Source: Marinobacter sp. LV10R510-11A (lineage in GTDB: Bacteria > Pseudomonadota > Gammaproteobacteria > Pseudomonadales > Oleiphilaceae). Taken from it: DNA of 64,000 bases. The stretch spans positions 4,372,490-4,436,489 of the forward strand of contig NZ_LT907980.1 of the NCBI RefSeq assembly GCF_900215155.1. The letters run 5' to 3'. The notes beneath the pieces were generated by a model, which ran no database searches, was not told the origin of the DNA, and saw nothing but the letters and a program-made list of their open reading frames with translations. The position numbers and the translations under genes were made by a program. The first letter of the stretch is position 1; every line of letters starts with the position of its first letter. Positions 25,981 through 35,022 of this stretch are shown here, piece by piece.

Positions 25981-26095
25981 TCAGTGCGAGGCCAATTCGT
26001 TGAAAAACGACGGATTGTCCTGAATTGTTGCCAGCACTTTGGCCGCCAAGCCAGTGGGGTTGCGGCGCTTGGTTTCCCAGCTTCTGATGGTGTCG
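25981..26095 (-). pseudogene. XRE antitoxin 3' remnant
   Basis: The minus strand encodes VDTIRSWETKRRNPTGLAAK followed by VLATIQDNPSFFNELASH and a stop, the C-terminal end of a HigA/NadS-type XRE antitoxin. The N-terminal half of the helix-turn-helix is missing. The fragment is joined at its 5' edge directly to the 3' flank of RAYT copy 2. Confidence 0.78.
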
Positions 26096-26127
26096 ACAGC
26101 ATAGCCTGGTTGAAGTATTGGCAGCAC

Positions 26128-27090
26128 TCAGGCTGCCCGTCGTCGCCGGCTCTTGCGATAATCCTGGTAAGTTTCCTCAAATCGGGTAGCTCGTTCACAC
26201 CACTGGCCAGGATCAAGGTTCAGCCGCTCCAGAATGGGCAGGGCTTTTTCATCAATTGCGCCGCGTTTGTCATCCCGGCTGATTCGGCCGGTGCAGTCGA
26301 CTAGTTCCAGGTAATCCTCAAAGCTGAACAGAATGCCCCGCTGGAAGCTGTTTCGGATGACCCCTTCAAATCCTAGTAATGGCTTTAGCGGCACCGCAAA
26401 ATCATTCAAGGCCTGCTGCTCCGTTTGCTGTTGAATGGCCTCGGCGAGGCTAAAGGTGGGTTTGATACGTTCCTTGATGCTGGTGTGATCTGATGTTTCC
26501 GGGGTGTCCGCCATCGCGGCTCGAATGGGGTTCAAGTCCACATACGCCATGCAGGAGAGCAGGGCTTCTTCGGTGTCCAGAGGCTGGGATTTGAAGCGGC
26601 TTTCCCAGAAATGCCCAGTACACTGATCCTCTCGGTTGGCTTGCCGGGCAATGGGTTCGTTCAGGCATTTCATGAACCAGCTCAAATCGCCAAGCCGGGC
26701 CCTGAAAGTTTCCGCGTACTGCGCCACTCGCCCTAGCTCGGCAGCGCATAGCTTATCCCCCCGATGATACCGTTGAACTAGGGGCGGCCCCTTGTGCAGG
26801 CTGCACCAGCGCGCCAGAACTTCATCGTTACTCCAAGGTTCAACGTCATCTGGGCAGAGCTTGACCACCAGATGATAGTGGTTGGACATCACCGCGTACG
26901 CGGCAATGTCCATCGCAAACACTGAAGCCAGCAGGCGAATTCGTTCTTCAATCCAGCCGCGCCGGTGTTCGTAACAGCGCCCGGTGGCGTGATCTCGGCC
27001 GCAGAGGAAGGTACGCCTCACGCAGCGCGAAATTACGTGGTAGAAAGGGGTGTCTGAAACGCAGACCAATTCAGCGCGAGCTCTGGGCAT
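26128..27090 (-). CDS. REP-associated tyrosine transposase (RAYT), copy 2
   Basis: Complete Y1-type HUH transposase of the TnpA-REP (RAYT) family, 320 residues. The N-terminal FYHVISRCVRRTFLCGRD and the HUH motif NHYHLVVKL (His71, His73) are present. The catalytic Tyr is predicted at 183 in MAYVDLNPIRA. Such enzymes nick and join single-stranded DNA at REP hairpins. It differs from copy 3 at about five residues. Its upstream region has a TGTATA/TGTACA-rich dyad (27120-27172), and a core repeat lies at 27213. It is the best candidate in the window for an enzyme acting on the array hairpins. Confidence 0.88.
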   Translation of the reverse strand: MPRARAELVCVSDTPFYHVISRCVRRTFLCGRDHATGRCYEHRRGWIEERIRLLASVFAMDIAAYAVMSNHYHLVVKLCPDDVEPWSNDEVLARWCSLHKGPPLVQRYHRGDKLCAAELGRVAQYAETFRARLGDLSWFMKCLNEPIARQANREDQCTGHFWESRFKSQPLDTEEALLSCMAYVDLNPIRAAMADTPETSDHTSIKERIKPTFSLAEAIQQQTEQQALNDFAVPLKPLLGFEGVIRNSFQRGILFSFEDYLELVDCTGRISRDDKRGAIDEKALPILERLNLDPGQWCERATRFEETYQDYRKSRRRRAA

Positions 27091-27253
27091 GTCGAAATCC
27101 TTATCTTCCGTGATCCATTGATATTTGGCGTAAGCTGTACAAATACACAGATGTATAAGTGTACAGTAGTATGGGTTGGCCCGGATGGCAAATCACGAAC
27201 TCGCAAGGAATAATCATGGACAGGCACAGCCTAGGCCGGGCACAGCCTAGTCC

Positions 27254-27357
27254 GCGCTGCTTTACTCGTGCCACTTCGTTCACCTGTGAGCGATATGAGG
27301 CTTTAATCGTTCATCTATGAACTAGTTATACTTTAAAATTTGCATGTTAATATGGTG
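27254..27357 (-). pseudogene. hipB promoter and first-codon remnant
   Basis: This block closely matches 35349-35456, the promoter and first codons (ARVKQR) of the hipB gene at 35012, including GAACTAGTTATACTTTAAAA. The rest of the module is absent. It is a left-over of a second copy of the same HipBA cassette. Confidence 0.78.
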
Positions 27358-27383
27358 AAAAATTGCGTACAGGCACAGAGTGC

Positions 27384-27466
27384 CGGGCTTTTTCATCGAT
27401 CGCGCCGCGTTTGTCATCCCTGCTAATCCGGCCGGTACAGTCCACCAGTTCCAGATAATCTTCGAG
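27384..27466 (-). pseudogene. RAYT internal remnant (copy 4)
   Basis: The minus strand encodes LEDYLELVDCTGRISRDDKR followed by GAIDEKA, matching an internal C-terminal part of the intact RAYT. It is bounded by a partial core repeat at 27366 and a full one at 27474. Confidence 0.82.
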
Positions 27467-27559
27467 GACAGGGATCATGGACAGGCACAATTTAGGCCCC
27501 CGTATGCCCGGAATGGAATTGCCTGAGCTCAACTCTTTTCTTATACGCTTGAGGAAATA

Positions 27560-29038
27560 ATGCGAACAGCCTGGAATGCAGCGCTTTGGCTATTAGTTGC
27601 TGCCGTATTTGTCTGCGTTTTATTTGCAGACTTTTTATCGCTGCCATTCGGCGGCTATGCTTCACAGCGGTTTATATTGGTAGGCCTGCTGGGGTTGGTC
27701 GTTGTTTTTTCTTTGACGGTTTTAGTGTACCGATACGGCTGGCCGCTGGTCAGATATGTGTGGCCTGTAGCCCTAATTGCAGGCGGGTTCATTCTGCTTG
27801 CGCTGCCATTTGGTGAAGCTTCTTACAATTGGGCAGAGCCCGGAATGTATGGGGCATTCTTTCTTGGTTTCGTGTTATCGGGTTGTTTGCCGAGAAGCGA
27901 CGAGCAGAGGCGGTATTCGGTAGTCGTTCTGGTTGGTGTAGCGGCGGTCACTGCCGCTTTTTATGGTGGTGCCACTATAACGGTTTACATGTTTGCGCTT
28001 TCTGACCAGGTAGCAAATATGTCGAATTTTATCCCCTGGGGCTTTGTTAATATTCGCTACTGGAGCCATACCGCAACCTGGCTGTTGCCTCTCTTGCCCC
28101 TGGCGGTTCTTATAGGGCCCTTAAAAGATGAACGGCTCTGGCGCTTCTTCGTAGCACTTGGCGCTGCGCTTTGGTGGTGGGTCGAGTTTCTTTCCACTTC
28201 TCGGGGCAGCATGCTGGGCATTGCTTTTGGTGTGATATTGGCGGCTGTGCTGATCGGGCGACCAGTTTTGCCTTGGCTGCGAGTGTTTTTACGTTATCTG
28301 GCTTATGGCGTGCTGGCATGGCTGCTGCTCTCCGTAATCATCCCCTCGATCTTTTTGGATGAAGTGAGCATGCGCTCCTTAAAGTCGGATTCGTCTGGCC
28401 GGATGCCGTTATTTCTTGAAGCTTGGCGCATGAGCCTTGAAAACTTCCCCTTCGGCCTGGGGCCGCAGTCTTGGCTGACCCACGAAGTATTGACTGAAGA
28501 GTACCAGCAGTCTCGTAAATTTGGTCATCCCCATAATATGTATTTGATGTGGGCTGCAGAATACGGGTGGCTGTTGATCGGCGCACTTATGCTGTTTGTT
28601 GGCCAAGCTGTGCGATTGTTCTGGCAGCGGCGAGCAGAAGTACGTGTTGCTGGCGGTGGTGAGCTGGCACTTTCGCTGGCGGCGTTCACGGCGTCAGTCT
28701 CCGCTGCGCTGCTGCATGCAGGTGTTTCGGCCGTATTTATGGCTCCGGGCTCAATGTTGATTGGGTTTCTCGTGCTTTCTGTATTCTGGGCACTCATTAC
28801 TCCTGATTTATTGCCTGCCACCCAGAAGAGGCGCACTGGGAAAAGGTTTGTAGCTGCGGCTATCGTTGCACTCGTGATGGGTATTTCATGCTTTTATTGG
28901 TTGTCTGAGGTGTCGGCCTACCATGAATCCATGGAGGACGATCTGGAGTTCTATTATGAAGAGGTGCCCGCGGGTACTCTGCCGAGATTCTGGTTTCATG
29001 GGAATTTCCCTCGCCATCCGAGTCAAATGCCCTTGTGA
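27560..29038 (+). CDS. O-antigen ligase/pilin O-oligosaccharyltransferase-like membrane protein
   Basis: Polytopic inner-membrane protein of 492 residues with at least ten hydrophobic segments and a Wzy_C/WaaL-type core. Typical elements are STSRGSMLGIAFGV before the large periplasmic loop and the HPHNMYLMWAAEYG motif after it. Start by GAGGA ribosome site. In Pseudomonas and relatives such ligases (PilO/TfpO, PglL type) are encoded directly after pilA and glycosylate the pilin. Here the gene is on the pilA strand, 6.1 kb downstream, with TA cassettes between. I infer a pilin-glycosylation role from this displaced neighbourhood; a lipopolysaccharide ligase is the alternative. Confidence 0.8.
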   Translation: MRTAWNAALWLLVAAVFVCVLFADFLSLPFGGYASQRFILVGLLGLVVVFSLTVLVYRYGWPLVRYVWPVALIAGGFILLALPFGEASYNWAEPGMYGAFFLGFVLSGCLPRSDEQRRYSVVVLVGVAAVTAAFYGGATITVYMFALSDQVANMSNFIPWGFVNIRYWSHTATWLLPLLPLAVLIGPLKDERLWRFFVALGAALWWWVEFLSTSRGSMLGIAFGVILAAVLIGRPVLPWLRVFLRYLAYGVLAWLLLSVIIPSIFLDEVSMRSLKSDSSGRMPLFLEAWRMSLENFPFGLGPQSWLTHEVLTEEYQQSRKFGHPHNMYLMWAAEYGWLLIGALMLFVGQAVRLFWQRRAEVRVAGGGELALSLAAFTASVSAALLHAGVSAVFMAPGSMLIGFLVLSVFWALITPDLLPATQKRRTGKRFVAAAIVALVMGISCFYWLSEVSAYHESMEDDLEFYYEEVPAGTLPRFWFHGNFPRHPSQMPL

Positions 29039-29191
29039 TGATTGCGGTGAAGGTTATCAAGGCTGATGAGGGCGCAGCCATAGGTGATCATAGGTGATCA
29101 TGGACAGGCACAGAACAGCCGATAATAAAGATGAGTTTCTTTTTTGGAAACATCTATGATAAAGTTTCTAAAACGGAAACAAGGAAGGTCG

Positions 29192-29436
29192 GTGCACGTT
29201 ATTTCAAGGAAGCCGTTTAATGACGCAGTTCGGATGCATCCCAATGACAGGGATGCGTTGATCAACACTTACATAACCTTGCGTGGCGGGAAATTTGAAG
29301 CTCCCGATCAGTTACGCCAAGTTTTTCCGTCTTTAGACAACTTTAAGTATCGGGACAAATGGTGGGTGATTGACATTGGCGGTAACAACTTGCGTACGAC
29401 CGCCTAACCCAGAAATACCGCAGAAACAAGGAGTGA
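29192..29436 (+). pseudogene. higB toxin with internal deletion and frameshift
   Basis: A HigB-family toxin starts at a GTG (29192) with an AAGGAAGG ribosome site. It reads HVISRKPFNDAVRMHPNDRD through FPSLDNFKYRDKWWVIDIGG and NNLR. The frame then closes at 29407, while another frame supplies the normal C-terminal end (YDRLTQKYRRNKE) up to 29436. About 25 internal codons (the IAFIEFR and KHIVTHAEY part) are missing and the frame is shifted, so the toxin is broken. Confidence 0.83.
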
Positions 29437-29441
29437 CACTT

Positions 29442-29858
29442 ATGCTATCCGCTGCTTGTATTCAAATGAGAAACGCTCTGGCGCAAGTGCCCTTCCTTGC
29501 TCGTATCGATACCCAAGACGACTACGAGCACGCCATGGCGCTGATGGATGCATTGGTGAGCGACTATGCTGCCAATAAGTCACTGATTGAGATTTTGGCT
29601 TTGAGCATCGAGCGCTGGGAAGATCAGGCCGAGGAGTTCTCAGAGTTCAATGCCACAGTTGCTAAAATGGATAATGGTATTGCTGTACTGAAAACGCTGA
29701 TGGCACAATATGGCCTCGGCGTTGCCGATCTTCCGGAGCTGGGTTCAAAGGGCAACGTGAGCAAGATCCTCAACGGCGCGGAAGGAAAGAAATTGACCCG
29801 CAAGCATATGGAAGCGTTAGGTCAGCGTTTCGGGGTACCTCCAACCCTGTTTTTTTGA
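29442..29858 (+). CDS. higA: HigA antitoxin
   Basis: Complete HigA-type antitoxin of 138 residues starting 5 bp after the broken higB, with AAGGAG 8 nt upstream of the ATG. The N-terminal half is acidic and helical. The C-terminal XRE domain ends with SKGNVSKILNGAEGKKLTRK and FGVPPTLFF. The antitoxin is intact although its toxin partner is not. Confidence 0.86.
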   Translation: MLSAACIQMRNALAQVPFLARIDTQDDYEHAMALMDALVSDYAANKSLIEILALSIERWEDQAEEFSEFNATVAKMDNGIAVLKTLMAQYGLGVADLPELGSKGNVSKILNGAEGKKLTRKHMEALGQRFGVPPTLFF

Positions 29859-29918
29859 GGTATAGGAAATTATATAAGACCATGGACAGCCATAGCCTAA
29901 GGCCTTCCGCAAGCCATG

Positions 29919-30015
29919 GCGGATTGGTTTTATGGCGGGTGAGTTCAAGGTTCCTGATGATTTCGATCGGATGGAGCAGGGTGAGATAACCGAAATGTTC
30001 GGGGCCTGACGTGAA
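29919..30015 (+). pseudogene. phd antitoxin 3' remnant and vapC start
   Basis: The sequence repeats almost exactly the end of the Phd gene at 41153 (GFMAGEFKVPDDFDRMEQ to MFGA stop at 30009, one visible substitution). It continues with GTGAACCTGCTTCTATTACT, resembling the first codons of a PIN-domain toxin. Both genes are otherwise missing. Confidence 0.72.
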
Positions 30016-30046
30016 CCTGCTTCTATTACTCACTGCCGATGAGCTG

Positions 30047-30108
30047 GTGGCCCGTTACCCAGGCCCTGTTCGGCGAGTGTGATGGGTAGGCCCCCACAAT
30101 CACTCCCC
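30047..30108 (+). repeat. Copy of the mscS 3'-flanking sequence
   Basis: GGTGGCCCGTTACCCAGGCC and the following bases match 46360-46400 beside the mscS stop codon with one substitution, then stay similar for ~25 bp. A piece of the right-hand array border is therefore present 16 kb inside the array. Confidence 0.75.
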
Positions 30109-30314
30109 ATCCATCGCTGGCTCTCCAATCATCATGGATAGTCACTGCACGCGTATATGAGCTTTTTCCCAAATGATGGGGCAGTTTCCGAGAACCAGTT
30201 TCCATTTTACATCATTTAAAAGTGTCGGCCTTCGCACTGATATATAATGCTGCGCGTTTCAGACTATATACACAATATTTCGGCTAAATCAGATCACCAC
30301 TTTTGGGAGTAAGC

Positions 30315-31529
30315 ATGCACAAATTCAGGGGAATGATTGTTGCTATATCTATAGCGTTACTGGGTGGGTGCGCGAGCCCTCGACCGCCAATGACGCCTGA
30401 GCAGCAAGCCATGGCGCAAGAAATGCAAAAAGCATTTATTGCTCGAATGAATGCCGGTGTACGACAGCAGCAGGCGGCGCAACCAGCACCCGTGTCGGAA
30501 CCAGTTAGTTTGATTAGTGAACAAGAGTTGGCAGAACAGATTGCCGCTGTAAAAAGTGATGGGGATGCGGTTGAAATTCGCCGTGTGCGTGATGGCCTGA
30601 TGATTGGTGGAGCGCCTTATTTGGATCCTGAAGGCGAGATTACTGGATTTTCTGCAAATGCCCTGGCCGGCGACATCGTTTACGCCCTAAAGAGTGGTCG
30701 CAACGAACTCACGTTTAAGTATCTCTCCAGTGCCGGAAACTCCGAGCCTGTAACGCTGGGCACGGCTACTAAAGATACCACGGGTGTTTCATTTACTTCC
30801 GTAACAGGCAAGAAGCTTGCGGGGCAAAACGTGGTTGGCACATCCACCGGGGTGCTGGTTACCCGCGATGCGTCGGTGTTCCATTATACGCCGGGGCAGC
30901 GTGTCAGCACTTTGATGGTGCCAGAAAGTTATCACGTTGCAGCTTTGCAGAAAGGGGATTTTGGCTCCACGGGTTACTTGCTCATTGAAAAGAACGAAGA
31001 AACAAAAGAAGGCTTGGCGGGCCTGACCAGTATTGTCGGCTCCCTTGGGGAAACGGTGGGCCTTTCTGAGGCGGACGGCTATATGCTGTTGAACGCTGAA
31101 ACCGGAGAGCTCGTTAAGCTTGATATCAGCACAGATGATAAGGATGTTTCAATTGGCCGCGGTTGCGAACGCCAAAATGATTTTGTGAACAAGTGTAGTT
31201 CATTTGATTCTTATGAAAGCCTCTACCGCCCAGACGGAACTCGAAATCGGGGTCACTATTTCTGGCGCGTAGATTGGATGCAAACACCAGAAGGGCCGTT
31301 TGCGGTTGTTCAGGAAGCGGGTACTCGCAAGATCAACGTTATCAACCTAAACGAAGACAAGCGTGTGACCGTTCTTGAGCGAACACTTGGCATTGCCTCT
31401 CACGATGTTACCCAGGCTCCAGACGGAACGATTCGGGTTGAGGCTCAGATGGGGTTCTCTAAAGAAACCGTTAGCGACTCATTAAAGGCATACGATGCGG
31501 GTCTGAGGGCGCTTTCGGCAGCCAAATAA
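30315..31529 (+). CDS. Hypothetical lipoprotein (array cargo)
   Basis: Unrecognised protein of 404 residues. The ATG at 30315 (GGGAG site) gives a signal sequence ending in a lipobox (LLGGCASP), so an outer- or inner-membrane lipoprotein is predicted. A Gln/Ala/Met-rich stretch follows. The rest looks like repeated beta-strands with conserved VTRDASVFHYTPGQRV- and ETGELVKLDIS-like segments, perhaps a propeller. No toxin-like feature is seen. It is one of few long genes in the array and has its own AT-rich upstream region with a TATAAT at about 30243. Confidence 0.75.
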   Translation: MHKFRGMIVAISIALLGGCASPRPPMTPEQQAMAQEMQKAFIARMNAGVRQQQAAQPAPVSEPVSLISEQELAEQIAAVKSDGDAVEIRRVRDGLMIGGAPYLDPEGEITGFSANALAGDIVYALKSGRNELTFKYLSSAGNSEPVTLGTATKDTTGVSFTSVTGKKLAGQNVVGTSTGVLVTRDASVFHYTPGQRVSTLMVPESYHVAALQKGDFGSTGYLLIEKNEETKEGLAGLTSIVGSLGETVGLSEADGYMLLNAETGELVKLDISTDDKDVSIGRGCERQNDFVNKCSSFDSYESLYRPDGTRNRGHYFWRVDWMQTPEGPFAVVQEAGTRKINVINLNEDKRVTVLERTLGIASHDVTQAPDGTIRVEAQMGFSKETVSDSLKAYDAGLRALSAAK

Positions 31530-31776
31530 AGACTTTTTGAGGCGGCTAGACGTTGTCCGGGTAATGAAACCTGATTTATGAGTCAGGCATTGCCCGGGCT
31601 GACCAGGCACCTGAGGAAAATCACGGACAGGCACTGTAGTCCCGCTGTAGTCCCGATAGATGGGTTAAGGTCAAGTCTTTGGGGACACGCACGGCCCGGC
31701 TGAAAGATCTAGCGTGGGCGAGCAATTACAGTTCTTCAGATTGCTGAAGTCAGTTCGGTGCGTAAGACTATACAAC

Positions 31777-31964
31777 ATAAAAATCGCAGACATTATCAAA
31801 CGGCTGAAAGCAGAAGGCTGGGTGAAGGTGGGGGCAAAGGTGACCACGAGAAATTCAAGCATCCGAACAAACCCGGCCATGTTGTTGTTCCTCATCCGCG
31901 TAAAGATATGCTGTTGGGCACTCTGCGCAGTATTTTCAGGCAAGCAGGATGGGACTGGAGGTAA
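31777..31964 (+). pseudogene. hicA toxin, start lost and frameshifted
   Basis: The sequence encodes a HicA mRNA interferase in two frames. KIADIIKRLKAEGWVKV is followed, after a run of five G, by KGDHEKFKHPNKPGHVVVPH and LGTLRSIFRQAGW in another frame, including the catalytic-type His. One more G would restore the frame. The codon where the start is expected is ATA (31777). The hicB partner directly downstream is intact. A homopolymer sequencing error could explain the frameshift but not the missing start. Confidence 0.75.
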
Positions 31965-31966
31965 GT

Positions 31967-32356
31967 ATGCTGTTCCCCGTTTACGTGCAAACAGGCGATG
32001 AAACACATGCTCACGGTGTCGAAGTGCCAGACTTCCCCGGCTGCTTTTCTGCAGCGGACAGTTGGGACGATCTGGCGGGCAACATCCAGGAGGCAGTAGA
32101 GTTGTATTGCGAGGATGAGGATATGGTGGTTCCTTCACCTTCGTCGCTCGAGAAGTTGATGGCCAGCCTCAATTATCAGGGTGGTATCTGGATGATGGTG
32201 GATATCGATACGGGTAAATTGAAAACAAAGTCGATACGGTTGAATGTCAGTCTGCCGGAAGGGCTGTTGCGTCGCATCGACGACGAAGCTAAAAGCCGGC
32301 ACATGAGCCGATCTGCCTTTCTGGCTATGTCCGCTCAGCGGGAACTGGGGGCGTAA
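31967..32356 (+). CDS. hicB: HicB antitoxin
   Basis: Antitoxin of 129 residues with the HicB fold. The partial RNase H-like N terminus shows HGVEVPDFPGCFSAADSWDD and the C-terminal ribbon-helix-helix shows RLNVSLPEGLLRRIDDEAKS and MSRSAFL. GGAGG lies 6 nt before the ATG at 31967, 2 bp after the hicA stop. A core repeat follows 10 bp after its stop. Confidence 0.88.
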   Translation: MLFPVYVQTGDETHAHGVEVPDFPGCFSAADSWDDLAGNIQEAVELYCEDEDMVVPSPSSLEKLMASLNYQGGIWMMVDIDTGKLKTKSIRLNVSLPEGLLRRIDDEAKSRHMSRSAFLAMSAQRELGA

Positions 32357-32407
32357 CGGCTAAGACCATGGACAGGCACAGCCCGCCGTTTAACCCAGCC
32401 GCCCGAC

Positions 32408-32768
32408 TTACTCATCGATGGACGGATTAAGAAACTGCCGGCGCCAAAAGAACTTCTTCTCTGGTTCTGACAGTTGCGCCTCGTCACATACACCTGCCCA
32501 GTTATCCAGAATGCTTTGACGCAACTGGTCGATGACATCCTGAGCTTTGTCGTCACCTAAATTAAATTTGTATGCGGCTTGCCGGCATAGCGATAGTCTA
32601 CTGTCGTTACGTTCCCCCAGTATAAGCATTGCCTGGGTTGCGATTCCGGTTGAGCGACTTTGTGGGCAAATGTCATAGGCAGGTGTGAGTGTCAGGTTAT
32701 GTCCGTCCCAGAATGCAGCATGGTTGCGAGCATGATCATCGGTATTTCCAGTGAGAACATTGAACAGC
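32408..32768 (-). pseudogene. hipA kinase pseudogene, C-terminal part
   Basis: This is the C-terminal catalytic region of a HipA-type kinase toxin, containing GNTDDHARNHA (catalytic loop) and PAYDICPQ (metal-binding DxC variant). The gene is split by the IS605-type element at 32769-34476 and resumes at 34477. The combined gene also has an internal deletion, so it cannot encode an active kinase. Confidence 0.88.
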
Positions 32769-32809
32769 ATTAGCGCTGCATTCCCTTTCCATACGAAGTT
32801 TGGTGAGGG

Positions 32810-33220
32810 TTAAGCGCCTTTTTGGTTTTCGATGTATTGCTTTATAATCGAAAGCGGTGCGCCACCGCAGGTGATTACGCAGTAGCTTTTCGACCAGAAA
32901 ACTGGTTTCCAGTAATAGCTATTAACGTGGTCGGCAAACTCTTTCCTGATTCTTCGAGAGGTTCCCGTTTTCAGGGCGTTCACAAAATCAGCTACGGCGT
33001 ATTTGGGGGGTAGTTCCATCAAAATATGGATGTGGTCAGGCTCGCCGTTTACCTCAAAAAGCTCCCCCTCCCAAGCGCTCACACGCTCAGAAATCAGTTC
33101 AGACAGGCGAGCTAATATGCCCTCGTTAATGACCGGGTTTCGATACTTTGTCACAAGAACCAAGTGATACTTTGTGTTGTATACGCAATGGTTCTGAGCT
33201 TTCAGGGTTGTTTTAGACAT
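32810..33220 (-). CDS. tnpA: IS200/IS605 transposase TnpA (Y1 HUH)
   Basis: Single-strand transposase of 136 residues (start at 33220). The HUH motif is EPDHIHILME and the catalytic Tyr lies in the terminal helix (SIIKQYIENQ). The preceding WSKSYCVITCGGAPL is typical. It excises and inserts the element as single-stranded DNA. It is divergent from tnpB, with 23 bp between the start codons. The protein appears complete. Confidence 0.92.
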   Translation of the reverse strand: MSKTTLKAQNHCVYNTKYHLVLVTKYRNPVINEGILARLSELISERVSAWEGELFEVNGEPDHIHILMELPPKYAVADFVNALKTGTSRRIRKEFADHVNSYYWKPVFWSKSYCVITCGGAPLSIIKQYIENQKGA

Positions 33221-33243
33221 AGGAACCAATTATATTAGGATTC

Positions 33244-34464
33244 ATGGATAAGCGCAAAATCAATTACAAGCTCTACCCCAGCCAATCGCAATCTGAGCGG
33301 TTGCTTGAGAGCTTGCGCTTACACCAACAACTTTATAATGCCGCACTACAAGAGCGTATCGACTGTTACCGAAAAACCGGAAAGTCGATCTCCTATAACG
33401 ACCAACAAGCCAGTTTGACTCAGATCCGCGCCGACCATCCCGAATACAAAGCCATTCCGGTTTACATTACCCGAATGACGCTTCGCCGCCTGGACAAAGC
33501 GTTCAAAGCATTTTTTGAGCGCGTAAAGAAAGGCCAGGCTCCGGGGTTCCCCCGCTTTCGCTCACTCAGCCGGTTTTCCAGTTTTGAGATGTGCGGTGGC
33601 AGCGGCTGGGCGTTTATTCCCGAGGCGAACGGTAAGCACGGCAGGCTTTCGATCAACGGCATTGGCCGCATCAAGGCTCGGGGGAAGGCTCGAACTCTGG
33701 GAAAGGTCAAAACTAGCCAGGTTATCCATAAGCACGGGCAGTGGTTCTTATCAGTCACCGTCGAATGTGAGCCTGTGCGGGCCTGCAAAGGCCAGAAAGC
33801 TTGCGGGTTCGATTGGGGCGTGGAGTATTTAGGCACGGTTACGTACGAAAACGGCGAGCATTACGCGATCGAGAACCCACGTTACTACCGGGACTCCAAA
33901 GAGAGCTTGCTGCCGATGCAGCAGGCTGTATCACGCAAAAAGCGAGGTTCCAACCGGTGGAAGCGGGCCTGTAAAGTTCTGACTCAAGCCAGAGCTAAGG
34001 TTGCCCGGCAGCGCCACCACGATCACCATCAACTGAGCCACGATCTAGCGAAGGAATACACGCTCTTTGCCACGGAAAAACTGACCATTCGGAACATGAC
34101 CCGAACGGCAAAAGGCACACTCGAAAAGCCAGGGAAAATGGTCAAGCAGAAGTCCGGGTTAAACCGGGAGATACTAGACACCGCGCCGGCAAAGTTGCTG
34201 GCCATGATTCACTACAAAGTCGAAGAAACTGGTGGTGAGTTTGTCGAAATACCCACTCGAAAAGCAAAGCCGAGTCAGCGTTGCCCTGCCTGCTGGGAGG
34301 TCGTAAAAAAGACGCTCAGCGAACGAACGCATCAGTGCGATTGCGGCTGTACCATGCCGCGTGACGCGGCGAGCGGCCTTGTAGCTATCAAGTGGGCTTT
34401 AGGTTTGGGCGGAAACTCGCCCAATGCAGGTCACTCTGCAAAACCGCTTCTAAGTGTGGCTTAG
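33244..34464 (+). CDS. tnpB: TnpB RNA-guided nuclease
   Basis: TnpB of 406 residues, the RNA-guided DNA nuclease of IS200/IS605 elements and ancestor of Cas12. The RuvC-like triad is visible: Asp in GFDWGVEYLG, Glu in LFATEKLTIRNM and Asp in TMPRDAASG. A zinc ribbon (CPAC and CDCGC) lies between the last two. The N-terminal YKLYPSQSQSERLL and LRRLDKAFKAFFERVKKG are typical. The stop is 12 bp from the element end, so the guide RNA should overlap the 3' end of the gene, with its guide part read from hipA sequence beyond 34476. Confidence 0.92.
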   Translation: MDKRKINYKLYPSQSQSERLLESLRLHQQLYNAALQERIDCYRKTGKSISYNDQQASLTQIRADHPEYKAIPVYITRMTLRRLDKAFKAFFERVKKGQAPGFPRFRSLSRFSSFEMCGGSGWAFIPEANGKHGRLSINGIGRIKARGKARTLGKVKTSQVIHKHGQWFLSVTVECEPVRACKGQKACGFDWGVEYLGTVTYENGEHYAIENPRYYRDSKESLLPMQQAVSRKKRGSNRWKRACKVLTQARAKVARQRHHDHHQLSHDLAKEYTLFATEKLTIRNMTRTAKGTLEKPGKMVKQKSGLNREILDTAPAKLLAMIHYKVEETGGEFVEIPTRKAKPSQRCPACWEVVKKTLSERTHQCDCGCTMPRDAASGLVAIKWALGLGGNSPNAGHSAKPLLSVA

Positions 34465-34476
34465 TGGCGGTAGTTT

Positions 34477-35022
34477 ATAACAAGGCGCTTGTACAGCTCC
34501 AGCAGCGTTGCTGACGGGCTGGTAAACCGTTGGCGGATAATGTCAGCCAATTGCTCGTAACTGGCGTACCGCGCCATCATCTCATCCAGCTCAAACATGG
34601 TCAGTGCCGAAACCATCATGTGGCGCTTAAATCCCTTGGGGGTGTGCGTACGGTCAAAGCGCTCAACCAACAGGACATCCCGTTTGGCGGAACGTTCCAG
34701 GCGCACAGGCGCAACGTTCAACCCTGCGATCTCGGCAAGTCGCATAGCCAAGAACTCACCTTTCACCACGTTGTAGTGATCGGTGGTTGATGAGAATTTG
34801 GCGACGTACTTGGTATTGCCATCCTGAATGAGCGCTTTTGGTCGCGCACCACCCCCTATGGAGCTGCCGTGGTTCAGTACTTTGTTACGTGCCACCATAG
34901 TTGAAGTTATAAACGCCCGGATTGTTTGAGTCTCGATACAGGCGGCCGGCGACCACAGGCTCTGTTGCATCGGGGAGCCAGACCCATACATACAACTCAT
35001 CCACCGAGTCTTTAGAAGTCAT
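34477..35022 (-). pseudogene. hipA kinase pseudogene, N-terminal part
   Basis: From the ATG at 35022 the frame encodes the start of a HipA protein (MTSKDSVDELYVWVWLPDAT to NFNYGGT), then stops. Another frame continues with VLNHGSSIGGGARPKALIQD and the kinase N-lobe (KYVAKFSSTTDHYNVVKGEF, VERFDRTHTPKGFK) up to the insertion. A large middle part (about 100 codons) is missing. hipA therefore carries a deletion with frameshift plus an IS insertion. Confidence 0.85.

Larger units (their letters stand above)
32769..34476. mobile_element. IS200/IS605-family element with tnpA and tnpB, inserted in hipA
   Basis: An element of about 1.7 kb carries divergent tnpA (minus) and tnpB (plus). Its borders follow from comparison with the truncated copy at 38326 and from the continuity of hipA (KRLV next to MLFN). 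Left edge is at ATTAGCGCTGC, right edge near GGCGGTAGTTT; an AT microhomology leaves 2 bp of uncertainty. No target duplication is seen, as expected. Both copies are preceded by the same nine bases TTGAACAGC. Confidence 0.85.
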
